Shown: piece after piece, positions 8,997 to 16,424 of the stretch
Layout of the letters: the number at the start of each line of letters is the position of its first letter
Numbering within the stretch: the stretch's first letter is position 1
Assembly: GCA_910587505.1 (NCBI GenBank)
Contig: CAJULD010000004.1
Coordinates: 42,985 to 106,984 of the forward strand
DNA length: 64,000 bases
Source of the DNA: an uncultured Oscillospiraceae bacterium
GTDB taxonomy: Bacteria; Bacillota; Clostridia; Oscillospirales; Oscillospiraceae
Direction of reading: 5' to 3'
The notes under the pieces: generated by a model
What the model was told of the DNA's origin: nothing
The model's database searches: none
The model's input: only the letters and a program-made list of their open reading frames with translations
Position numbers and translations under genes: made by a program

Positions 8997-9025
8997 TTGC
9001 TTTTCCGGGTGGAAAGGAGGATAAT
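8997..9025 (+). promoter_or_regulatory. Candidate promoter of the deacetylase gene
   Basis: TTGCTT (8997-9002) and GATAAT (9020-9025) are 17 bases apart, about 38 bases before the start codon. It is divergent from the galactosidase promoter. Confidence 0.5.
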
Positions 9026-9062
9026 AGATTTTGTCAAATACCGTCGAAGGAAGTCCTCTTTT

Positions 9063-10133
9063 ATGAATCGTTTTTTCTCCTTTACGCTTGCCCTTCTTCT
9101 CCTGCTCGCCTGCACCGCCTGCGTGGGGCGGGCCGCCGCTCCCGCCTCGGATGCCGGACCCCAGGAGGTTTCCGCGGAGCAGCCGCCCCCGGCGTCCCCC
9201 GAGGAGCCGGCCCCGGACGAAATGGCGGAACCGGAGGACGGGCCGGAGGAGCCCTGTGTCCGGGTGATTGATCCGGCCGGGCCCATGGTGGCCCTTACTT
9301 TCGACGACGGCCCCGACGAGACCTGGTCCAACGCGATTCTGGACACGCTGGAGGAGCACCACGCCCTGGCCACCTTTTTTGAGGTGGGGAAGAACGTCCG
9401 GGCCTGCCCCGAGCCGGTCAGGCGCATGGCGGAGATGGGCTGCGAGGTCGCCAGCCATTCCAACGCCCACAGAGACCTGAGCAAGCTGAAGAAAAAGGCC
9501 ATGCTCCAGGACCTGGCCACAGCCGACGACGCCTTTACCGCCGCCGGTGTGGAAGCCCCCAGCCTGGTCCGCCCCCCTTATGGCGCGGTCAACAAAGCAG
9601 TGAAGTCCGCCTCCGGCCGGTCGATGGTTACCTGGACCGTGGACACCGAGGACTGGAGAAGCCAGGACGCCCAGGCCGTGATCGACTACGTACAGGGGAT
9701 CGGCGACCTGGACGGGGAGATCATCCTGATGCACAGTATTTATCAGAGTACGGCGGAGGCTGTGGAGGTGCTGGTGCCCTGGCTTCAGGAGCAGGGATAT
9801 CAGCTGGTGACCGTAACAGAGCTGATGGCCTACTATTACGGCGAGCTGCCCCAGCCGGATCATTTTTATGGCTACAGCTACTTTTCCGGCCGCGGCCGTA
9901 CCGATACCCCCGTTTCTCTGCCCGTCGGGGAGGCCCCCGGCATGGACGAGGCGGAGCCCGGCGAGGAATGGGAAGAGGCCCCTGTCCCCGTGGAGGAACC
10001 CGAGGGCGGGGCGGAGGATACCGCAGAAGCGCCGGAGGAACCGGCGGAGGAACCGGCAGAGGAACCCTGGGAGCCGGTCCGGGTGATGGAGGGTGCCGCC
10101 GTCCATCTGGCTCCCGCGTTTCCCACTCCCTGA
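9063..10133 (+). CDS. Polysaccharide deacetylase lipoprotein (NodB/CE4 fold)
   Basis: The 356-residue product starts MNRFFSFTLALLLLLAC, a lipoprotein signal peptide with an LLAC lipobox, so it is anchored on the outer face of the membrane. A Pro/Glu-rich spacer leads to a NodB domain (residues ~70-265): motif 1 TFDDGPDETW holds the catalytic base and metal aspartate, motif 2 SHSNAHRDL the two metal histidines, and motif 3 RPPYG. Family members remove N-acetyl groups from peptidoglycan or chitin-like polymers. The last ~80 residues are an acidic Glu/Pro repeat (EEPAEEPAEEP) of low complexity. The start is set by the signal peptide; only a weak AAGGAAG lies upstream. Confidence 0.88.
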   Translation: MNRFFSFTLALLLLLACTACVGRAAAPASDAGPQEVSAEQPPPASPEEPAPDEMAEPEDGPEEPCVRVIDPAGPMVALTFDDGPDETWSNAILDTLEEHHALATFFEVGKNVRACPEPVRRMAEMGCEVASHSNAHRDLSKLKKKAMLQDLATADDAFTAAGVEAPSLVRPPYGAVNKAVKSASGRSMVTWTVDTEDWRSQDAQAVIDYVQGIGDLDGEIILMHSIYQSTAEAVEVLVPWLQEQGYQLVTVTELMAYYYGELPQPDHFYGYSYFSGRGRTDTPVSLPVGEAPGMDEAEPGEEWEEAPVPVEEPEGGAEDTAEAPEEPAEEPAEEPWEPVRVMEGAAVHLAPAFPTP

Positions 10134-10134
10134 A

Positions 10135-10183
10135 GAGAATAAGGAAGCGGAGCGTATCGGGTACGCTCCGCTTCCTTATTCTC
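10135..10183. terminator. Perfect 22-bp hairpin after the deacetylase gene
   Basis: A 22-bp perfect stem beginning GAGAATAAGGAAGCGG closes over a 5-base loop directly after the stop codon. No T-run follows on the plus strand. It probably acts as a 3' end stabiliser or terminator. Confidence 0.55.
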
Positions 10184-10296
10184 AGACCGCCCGGGGATGA
10201 CCCGTGCGCCCGCCTTCGGGGCAAAAGCAGCGTGGGGGCCGGGCTGGAAGCAGCGAAAAGAAAAATCTCCTCTTTCGCCGGGCGGCGGATTACTTG

Positions 10297-10325
10297 TTGC
10301 AGAATTCTCCAATATATGCTATGCT
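10297..10325 (+). promoter_or_regulatory. Promoter of the K+ uptake operon
   Basis: TTGCAG (10297-10302), 17 bases, then TATGCT (10320-10325) with an extended-10 TG one base before. The leader to the start codon is only about 55 bases, too short for a c-di-AMP (ydaO-type) riboswitch. Confidence 0.55.
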
Positions 10326-10388
10326 GTTAACAAATCTGCTCTCCGGGCCACGGGAGAAAAAAGATTCAAAAAGCGATAGGAAATCACC

Positions 10389-11735
10389 ATGAAACGACGG
10401 AAAAGAGCAAAACTGTCCAGCGTTCAGATCATCGCCCTGGGCTTCTTTATTATGATCGCCCTGGGGACGGGGCTGCTGATGCTGCCTGTTTCCAGTTACG
10501 CGCCGGGGGGCGCGTCCTTCCCGGACGCGCTGTTTACGGCGACCTCCGCATCCTGTGTAACGGGTCTGGTGGCTCAGGACACGGGGACCTACTGGACCAC
10601 CTTCGGACAGGTGGTTATCATCCTGCTGATTCAGACCGGCGGTCTGGGCTTCATGTCCATCGCCACGCTGTTCCTCCTCCTGCTGCGCAAGCGGCTGGGA
10701 CTGCGGCAGAGGGAGGTCGTGGTGGACAGCGTCAGCTATGACCGGCTGGGCGGATTTGTGCCGTTCATGAAGCTGGTTTTTCTGGGAACGCTGCTGGCGG
10801 AGGGACTGGGGGCGGTGCTGCTGTCCATCCGGTTCATACCCCGGATGGGCTGGGCCAGGGGGATTTATTACGGCGTATGGCACAGCGTTTCCGCCTTCTG
10901 CAACGCGGGCTTCGATCTGATGGGGCCGTACAGCGGGCCCTATTCCTCCTTTACCGCCTATGCCGGCGACCCGGTGCTGAGCCTGACCGTCTGCGCCCTG
11001 ATCCTTGTGGGGGGCTCCGGCTTTCTGGTATGGGAGGATCTGGTGAGAAACAAGTGGCGCTGGCGGCGCTTCCGGCTTCAGACCAGGGTGGTGCTGACCA
11101 TGAACCTGTTGCTGACCGTTGGCGGCGGCGCGCTGTTTTTCCTGCTGGAGCGGAACAATCTGGGGGCGGGCCGCCCCCTGGGCGAACAGATCCTCGCCGC
11201 TCTCTTTGACGCGGTGACGCCCCGGACGGCGGGCTTCAACTCCACGGACACCGCCGCGCTGACCAGCGGGAGCCTGCTGCTGACGATTATCTTCATGTTT
11301 ATCGGCGGCAGCCCCGGCTCCACCGCCGGCGGCGTGAAGACCACGACGGTATTTGTGATTCTGCTGCACGCCCTTTCCGGCGTCCGCCGGGAGCGGAGCG
11401 CCAACGCCTTTGGACGGAGCATCGGGGACGATGCGCTGAAGAAGGCCACGGCAGTACTGTACACCAACCTGCTCCTGGCGCTGGCCGGCGCGTTCATCAT
11501 ATGCGCCATTCAGCCCATGGCCCTGACGGAGGTCCTGTTTGAAACCTTCTCCGCCATCGGCACGGCGGGAATGACCATGGGGATCACCCGTGACCTGCTT
11601 CCCCTCAGCCGGGCTGTCATCATCTTCCTGATGTACTGCGGGAGGGTGGGCAGCATTTCCTTTGCGGTGGCCCTGCTGGAGAAGCGGGCGACGCCGCCCG
11701 TCACCCTGCCCAGAGAAGACATCACAATCGGGTAG
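10389..11735 (+). CDS. K+ uptake channel subunit, TrkH/KtrB family
   Basis: This 448-residue membrane protein is the K+-translocating subunit of a Trk/Ktr system. It has four M1-P-M2 repeats, each with a selectivity-filter glycine: TSASCVTGLV, SAFCNAGFDL, TPRTAGFNSTD and SAIGTAGMTMG. The hydrophobic segments fit eight transmembrane helices, as in KtrB rather than the longer TrkH. Import is driven by the membrane potential, often with Na+, and is gated by a cytosolic RCK-type subunit, encoded by the next gene 136 bases downstream. That intergenic stretch is GC-rich with a GCGCC-GGAGG-CGCG mini-hairpin. A weak GATAGGAAA precedes the ATG. Confidence 0.92.
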   Translation: MKRRKRAKLSSVQIIALGFFIMIALGTGLLMLPVSSYAPGGASFPDALFTATSASCVTGLVAQDTGTYWTTFGQVVIILLIQTGGLGFMSIATLFLLLLRKRLGLRQREVVVDSVSYDRLGGFVPFMKLVFLGTLLAEGLGAVLLSIRFIPRMGWARGIYYGVWHSVSAFCNAGFDLMGPYSGPYSSFTAYAGDPVLSLTVCALILVGGSGFLVWEDLVRNKWRWRRFRLQTRVVLTMNLLLTVGGGALFFLLERNNLGAGRPLGEQILAALFDAVTPRTAGFNSTDTAALTSGSLLLTIIFMFIGGSPGSTAGGVKTTTVFVILLHALSGVRRERSANAFGRSIGDDALKKATAVLYTNLLLALAGAFIICAIQPMALTEVLFETFSAIGTAGMTMGITRDLLPLSRAVIIFLMYCGRVGSISFAVALLEKRATPPVTLPREDITIG

Positions 11736-11871
11736 TTCTCTGCTCCACAACGGGCCGCATTCCCTTCCCCCGCAACAGGAACCCCGGTGCGTTTACCCCG
11801 CCATACGGCAGGGACCGCCGTTGGCTGCGAACTTCCCCTCGCGCCGGAGGCGCGAAGAAAGAGGTATCATC

Positions 11872-12519
11872 ATGAAGTCATTTTTAATTGTTGGCATGGG
11901 CTCCTTCGGACACCATCTCTGCCGGGCGCTGGTGGAACAGAAATCCGAAGTGATGGTCGTGGACCAGAACGGGGAAACGCTGGAGGACGTCCTTCCTCTG
12001 GTGGTCAGCGCCAGGGTGGGGGACTGCACCAACGAGGAGGTCCTTCGCTCCTTCAGCGTGGAGAGCTTCGACGCCTGCTTTGTCTGTCTGGGGGACGGCA
12101 ACGTCCTGAGCAGCCTCCAGATCACCAGTTTGCTCAAGGAGCTGGGCGCAAAGAAGGTGTTCAGCAAGGCGGACGACGACGTGCAGGCAAAGTTCCTGCT
12201 GCGCAACGGGGCGGACCGCGTCATCTACCCCGAGCGGGAGGCCGCCGTCAGCCTGGCCGTCAGCGAGAGCTCCGACAGCATCTTTGACTGCATCCCCCTG
12301 ACCTCCGACCACTCCATCTATGAGCTGGAGCCCCTGGACCGCTGGGTGGGCAGGAGCCTGAAGGAGCTGAATTTCCGCGTGAAGTACCATCTCACCGTCA
12401 TCGCCGTCAAGCGGGGGGAGATGATTATCCCCAACCTCAGCCCTGATTACGCCTTCCGCAAGGAGGAGCATCTGATGGTGCTGGGCCGCATGGAAGACAT
12501 CCGGAAGGTCATTCGGTAA
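11872..12519 (+). CDS. K+ uptake regulatory subunit, KtrA/TrkA (RCK) type
   Basis: The 215-residue cytoplasmic protein gates the neighbouring K+ channel in response to nucleotides (ATP/ADP or NAD(H)) and often c-di-AMP. The TrkA_N Rossmann domain (residues 1-~125) has the nucleotide loop VGMGSFGHHL and the acidic end of beta2, VVDQNG; the TrkA_C domain (~135-215) has DRWVGRSLKELNF and ends EEHLMVLGRMEDI. The gene starts after AAGAAAGAGG and its TAA overlaps by one base the ATG of a LysR gene, so the three genes are probably one unit. The channel-first order is the reverse of the ktrAB operon of Bacillus. Confidence 0.92.
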   Translation: MKSFLIVGMGSFGHHLCRALVEQKSEVMVVDQNGETLEDVLPLVVSARVGDCTNEEVLRSFSVESFDACFVCLGDGNVLSSLQITSLLKELGAKKVFSKADDDVQAKFLLRNGADRVIYPEREAAVSLAVSESSDSIFDCIPLTSDHSIYELEPLDRWVGRSLKELNFRVKYHLTVIAVKRGEMIIPNLSPDYAFRKEEHLMVLGRMEDIRKVIR

Positions 12520-13433
12520 TGGAAACGAAGAAGTGGGAGGCCATGCTGGCCGCCGTGGACCTGGGCAGCTTTACCCGCGCCGCCCGGCATCTGGACCTGA
12601 CCCAGTCGGGCCTGACGCATATGATGAACGCCCTGGAGAAGGAGGTGGGGTTCCCCCTTCTGGTCCGGGACCGTTCCGGCGTGCGGCTGACCGCCGACGG
12701 GGAGCGGCTCCGGCCCGCCATCCATGAGCTGCTTCAGTCCGCCGCCCGCCTGAAGGAGCAGATTGCCGCCCAGGCCGGGCAGCAGCGGAAAAGTATCCGC
12801 GTGGCGGCCTATTCCAGCATCTGCATGCACTGGCTGCCCACCATCGTTCAGCAGTTCCGCTGGGCCTGGCCCGACGTATCCGTGGACATCCGCATGGGCA
12901 GCGTGGAGGAGATCTACCGCTGGCTCCAGGAGGGCACCGTGGACCTCAGCTTTGCCAGCCGGCAGGACCGGTGGCGCTATGACTGGACGCCGCTGTGGGA
13001 CGACCCGCTGCTGGCGGTACTGCCGCCCGATTATCCCGTGGGGGGACGGGACCGGTTCCCCGTGCCGGAGTTCGAGGGAAAGGAGTTTCTCATGCCCTCC
13101 CTGGGCTTTGACCTGGACATTCTGGGAGTCTTCGAGGCCCGGAACATCCGCCCCGACATCCGCAGCAACACCGCCGTGGAGGACGCCGCCATCCTCTCCA
13201 TGGTAGAGCACGGCCTGGGGGTCAGCATCCTCTCCCAGCTGGTTTTGCAGGGGCGCCGGGACAATGTCCACGCCCTGCCGCTGGACCCGCCTGCCTGCCG
13301 GCAGATAGGGATTGCCGTCCGCTCTCTGTCGGAGGCGACCCCGGTGATTCAGGAGTTTATCGCGTATTCCAGACGAATCGTGGGCGCGCTGCACGGCAGG
13401 GGAGAACAGGGCGGCGCACATTCTTTTTCCTGA
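12519..13433 (+). CDS. LysR family transcriptional regulator
   Basis: The 304-residue protein has an N-terminal winged helix-turn-helix (residues ~1-60; AVDLGSFTRAARHLDLTQSGLTHMM is the HTH) and a periplasmic-binding-protein-like effector domain (~90-295) ending GIAVRSLSEATPVIQEFI. LysR proteins usually bind TTA/ATC-N11-GAT boxes as tetramers and respond to a small ligand. The gene starts inside the stop codon of ktrA (TAATG), so it is translationally coupled to the K+ operon rather than divergent from a target, which is less usual for the family. The ligand and targets are not apparent. Confidence 0.9.
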   Translation: METKKWEAMLAAVDLGSFTRAARHLDLTQSGLTHMMNALEKEVGFPLLVRDRSGVRLTADGERLRPAIHELLQSAARLKEQIAAQAGQQRKSIRVAAYSSICMHWLPTIVQQFRWAWPDVSVDIRMGSVEEIYRWLQEGTVDLSFASRQDRWRYDWTPLWDDPLLAVLPPDYPVGGRDRFPVPEFEGKEFLMPSLGFDLDILGVFEARNIRPDIRSNTAVEDAAILSMVEHGLGVSILSQLVLQGRRDNVHALPLDPPACRQIGIAVRSLSEATPVIQEFIAYSRRIVGALHGRGEQGGAHSFS

Positions 13434-13468
13434 AAAGGAAAGGGACCGGAAAAAGCTTCAGGAATTTT
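13427..13468 (+). terminator. Candidate terminator of the K+/LysR operon
   Basis: TTCCTGAA (13427-13434, containing the stop codon) pairs with TTCAGGAA (13457-13464) across a 22-base loop, followed by TTTT. The long loop makes this moderate evidence. Confidence 0.4.
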
Positions 13469-13539
13469 GCACGGCTGCTCCGCAGGAGCTTCCCTGCAGT
13501 TTTCGCCGACCGGCCGGCATGCTTCATCCAGTGACTGCG

Positions 13540-13572
13540 AAAACGGGCCCCCGGCTTCACGCCGGGGGCCCG
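13540..13572 (-). terminator. Terminator of the NCS2 permease gene
   Basis: A 12-bp perfect stem (CGGGCCCCCGGC / GCCGGGGGCCCG) with a 5-base loop, followed on the minus strand by TTTT, 17 bases past the permease stop codon. Confidence 0.8.
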
Positions 13573-13589
13573 CTGTGCGTATCGCTGCT

Positions 13590-14945
13590 TTAGATATTGG
13601 TCAGTACATACTTGAGGATAAACAGCACCGCGATGATATACACCAGCACGGGCACGTCCTTGGCCTTGCCCCGGGCCACCTTGATGATGCTGTAGCTGAT
13701 GAAGCCGAAGCCGATACCGTCGGAGATGGAGTAGGCAAAGGGCATCATGGCAATGGTCAGGAAGGCGGGGATGGCGCATTCCATATCGTTCCAGTCGATG
13801 CTCACCGCGCCCTTCAGCATCAGCACGCCTACAATAATGAGGGCCGGAGCCGTGGCGGCGGAGGGGATGATGCCGGCAACAGGGGCCAGCAGGATGGCCA
13901 CGATGAACAGCGCGCCCACCACGATGGAGCTCAGGCCGGTTCGGGCGCCCTCGGAGATACCGGTGGAGGACTCCACGAAGGTGGTGACGGTGGAGGTACC
14001 TAGGCACGCGCCGCAGCAGGTGGCAACGGCGTCGGCAATGATGGCCCGGTCGCCGCCGGGGAGGTTGCCGTGCTTATCGGTCATGCCCGCGTTGGTGGCG
14101 GTGCCGATGAGGGTGCCCACGGTGTCGAAGCAGTCCACCAGGGCGAAGCTGACCACCGCGGTGACCAGGGGCAGGATGCCCTTGGCAAACACGCCGCCGA
14201 TGTCCAGCTTGAGGAACACGGGAGCCAGGGTCACGCCGTTCATGGTAATGCTTTCCGGCAGGGTGGTCACGCCCATGGGGAAGCCGATGATGGTGGTGAT
14301 GACGATGCCGATGACAATGGCGGCCTTCACCTTATAGCACATGAGGATGGCGGTCACCAGCAGGCCGATGATGGTCAGCAGGCCGGCGGTATTCCATACC
14401 CGCACGTCGCCCTCCATCCAGGAGAAGTTCAGGGCGGGCACCGCGCCGCTGATGGAGATCAGCTGCACGTTCAGCAGGCCGATGAAGGCGATAAACAGGC
14501 CGATGCCGGCGGAAATGGCGTTCTTGAGGAACGCGGGAATGGAAGAGATAATCTTGCTGCGCAGGGGGCTGATGGCGATAATCAGGAACAGGATGCCGCT
14601 GAGCAGCACAATGGCCAGGGCCTCCTTCCAGGTGTAGCCCATGCCAAGGCACACCGTATAGGTGAAGAAGGCGTTCAGCCCCATGCCGGGCGCCTGGGCA
14701 AAGGGGGCGTTGGCCAGCAGCGCGGTGAGAATGCAGCCGATGGCGGCGCTGGCGCAGGTGGCAACCATGACGGGGGTCCACAGCTCGCCGGGCATGGCGG
14801 GGAAAAAGCCTCCGCCCAGATCGGCGCACAGGGTGTTGGGGTTGACAAAGATGATGTAGGCCATGGCGAAGAACGTGGTCACGCCGCCTACGATCTCGGT
14901 GCGGACATTACTGCCCCGCTCGGAGATCTTAAAGAATTTGTCCAT
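13590..14945 (-). CDS. NCS2 family purine permease (AzgA/PbuG type)
   Basis: The 451-residue protein is a nucleobase:H+ symporter of the AzgA-like NCS2 branch, typically for adenine, guanine or hypoxanthine. Family marks are the N-terminal ERGSNVRTEIVGGVTTFFAMAYIIFVNP, the TM3 segment APGMGLNAFFTYTVC, and TM10 around CLGTSTVTTFVESSTGISEGARTGL. The hydrophobic profile fits 14 membrane segments. GAGGAGGAG lies upstream of the ATG. It is a single-gene unit with its own terminator. I looked for a purine riboswitch in the ~150 bases upstream and saw no GTTTCTACC or matching stems. Confidence 0.93.
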   Translation of the reverse strand: MDKFFKISERGSNVRTEIVGGVTTFFAMAYIIFVNPNTLCADLGGGFFPAMPGELWTPVMVATCASAAIGCILTALLANAPFAQAPGMGLNAFFTYTVCLGMGYTWKEALAIVLLSGILFLIIAISPLRSKIISSIPAFLKNAISAGIGLFIAFIGLLNVQLISISGAVPALNFSWMEGDVRVWNTAGLLTIIGLLVTAILMCYKVKAAIVIGIVITTIIGFPMGVTTLPESITMNGVTLAPVFLKLDIGGVFAKGILPLVTAVVSFALVDCFDTVGTLIGTATNAGMTDKHGNLPGGDRAIIADAVATCCGACLGTSTVTTFVESSTGISEGARTGLSSIVVGALFIVAILLAPVAGIIPSAATAPALIIVGVLMLKGAVSIDWNDMECAIPAFLTIAMMPFAYSISDGIGFGFISYSIIKVARGKAKDVPVLVYIIAVLFILKYVLTNI

Positions 14946-15356
14946 TTTTCTCCTCCTCTTTCGTTCTCCCCCGCCAAAGCGGGCGCGGAATTGCTCCCTG
15001 CCGCAGGGGATTTTTATATTTTACACGATAATCACAAAAAAAGAAAGCATAAGTCTTCTAATTTTGGAAACTTTGTGCAATACGCCAATAGTTGCTGGTA
15101 ATTTTAACCAAATATTTTGATGGTCCTCCAAAAAGAAAATCCCTCTTCTCAACCGGAAGAAAATGTGATATAGTCAACGCGGTTGAGAAAGAGAAAAAAG
15201 GGACGGAGTAAACGGAGCACAGCGGGGCCTCGTCAGGCGGGCCACGGGACGGCAACGGAGCCGCACCTTATTTTGCCCGCCGGGCTTTGCTCTTTTTCAC
15301 CTGCTTTGACTGCATTTTGATAGCGGGACAAAAAATTTGAGAGGAGACGCCGCATA
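14946..15356. other. Divergent AT-rich control region without a gene
   Basis: This 411-base gap separates the purine permease (minus) from the MscS gene (plus). It is AT-rich up to about 15180 and GC-rich after. TTCTCAACC (15146-15154) and GGTTGAGAA (15181-15189) form a 9-bp inverted repeat that brackets a TATAGT (15169-15174), a candidate operator around a plus-strand -10 element. A leader of about 170 bases would follow before the MscS ATG. No RNA family is recognisable. Confidence 0.4.
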
Positions 15357-16235
15357 ATGGAGAATCCTGCGGGTACTTCCGCGATACTGGAAAATGTGGG
15401 CGGCCAGGATGCCGCCGCCGTACTGGAGGGATGGATGCAGGCCGGATGGGGCAAGCTGACGGTGGGGAACGCGCTGTCGGCCCTGGCTCTGCTGCTGGCG
15501 TGCCTGGCGGTGGCGCGGCTGCTGCTGGGCGTGGCCGGGAAACTGCTGGGCCGGTCCGGCGGCATGGACGAGCGTGTGAAGCGGTATATCCTCAAGGGTC
15601 TGAAGTTTCTTCTGTACCTGCTGACGGCCCTGATCGTGGCGGGGAGCCTGCATATCGACGTGACCAGTCTCATCGCCGTGGTCAGCGTCTTTGGTCTGGC
15701 GGTGTCCCTGGCGGTCCAGGACGTGCTCAGCAACGTGGCCGGCGGCATGGTGCTGCTCTTCTCCAAACCCTTCACCCTGGGGGACTACGTCTCCACCGCC
15801 GACGGCGAGGGAGAGGTTGCCGAGATCACCCTGACCCATACCAAACTGGACACTCCCGGCGGCCAGCGGGTGATGCTGCCCAACAGCAGGCTCACGGCGG
15901 GACAGATTATTAATTACACCGTCCGCGGCGTCCGCCGGGCGGACCATACGGTCACGGCCTCCTACGACGACGAGCCGGAGGCCGTCCGGAGGGCCTGCCT
16001 CAGAGCCCTCTCGCGGACCCCCGGCATTCTCCCGGATCCCACCCCCCAGGTGGTCCTGACGGCCTACGGAGAGAGCGCTATTGAGTACCATGTCCGTTTC
16101 TGGACCAGGACGGAGGACTACTGGGACGCGCACTTCCGGTCCCTGGAGGAGATCCGAAGCGCCTTCGCCAGAGACGGCGTGACCATGACGTACAACCATC
16201 TGAATGTGCATATTGTGGAGGACGGTGCAAAATGA
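15357..16235 (+). CDS. Small-conductance mechanosensitive channel, MscS family
   Basis: The 292-residue protein opens under membrane tension to release solutes after hypo-osmotic shock. It has three membrane segments (residues ~35-60, ~75-95 and ~100-130), the pore-lining TM3 with Gly/Ala packing (VFGLAVSLAVQDVLSNVAGGMVLL), the beta-domain entrance FTLGDYVSTADGEGEVAEITL, the signature TKLDTPGGQRVMLPNSRL and an alpha/beta C-terminal domain. GAGAGGAGA precedes the ATG. It lies downstream of a K+ uptake operon on the same strand, separated by the purine permease; both functions deal with osmotic balance. The stop overlaps the start of the next small frame. Confidence 0.93.
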   Translation: MENPAGTSAILENVGGQDAAAVLEGWMQAGWGKLTVGNALSALALLLACLAVARLLLGVAGKLLGRSGGMDERVKRYILKGLKFLLYLLTALIVAGSLHIDVTSLIAVVSVFGLAVSLAVQDVLSNVAGGMVLLFSKPFTLGDYVSTADGEGEVAEITLTHTKLDTPGGQRVMLPNSRLTAGQIINYTVRGVRRADHTVTASYDDEPEAVRRACLRALSRTPGILPDPTPQVVLTAYGESAIEYHVRFWTRTEDYWDAHFRSLEEIRSAFARDGVTMTYNHLNVHIVEDGAK

Positions 16236-16402
16236 CAGGCAAGGGCCATATTATTTTCCTCAACGGCGTGACCAGCAGCGGGAAAACCTCCATCGTGGAC
16301 GCGCTCCAGGAGCGGGAGGACGTCTTTTTCTATGTTGTCGCCAACGACCTGTTCGAGCAGATGGTCGGAGACAGGTATCTGCGGCAGCTGTTCAAACAAT
16401 AA
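16232..16402 (+). pseudogene. Truncated CPT-like P-loop kinase fragment (56 residues)
   Basis: A frame starting in the last codons of the MscS gene encodes 56 residues beginning MTGKGHIIFLNGVTSSGKTS, a Walker A motif set in the context typical of chloramphenicol phosphotransferase-like (CPT) kinases, followed by LQERED..FYVVANDLFEQMVGDRYL, also as in that family. Complete members are about three times longer, with a Walker B region and a lid, so this is a 5' remnant cut off by a stop at 16402; the next gene starts only 22 bases later. It is probably a deletion relic rather than an active enzyme, although it is still well placed for translation. Confidence 0.6.
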
Positions 16403-16424
16403 CCGAAAGAGAGCAAAACAGTAT

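Noticed and set aside
10326..10388. c-di-AMP riboswitch before the K+ uptake genes
   Set aside because: The leader is too short and unstructured.
14946..15130. Purine riboswitch before the NCS2 permease
   Set aside because: The leader has none of the conserved core bases or paired loops of the purine aptamer.
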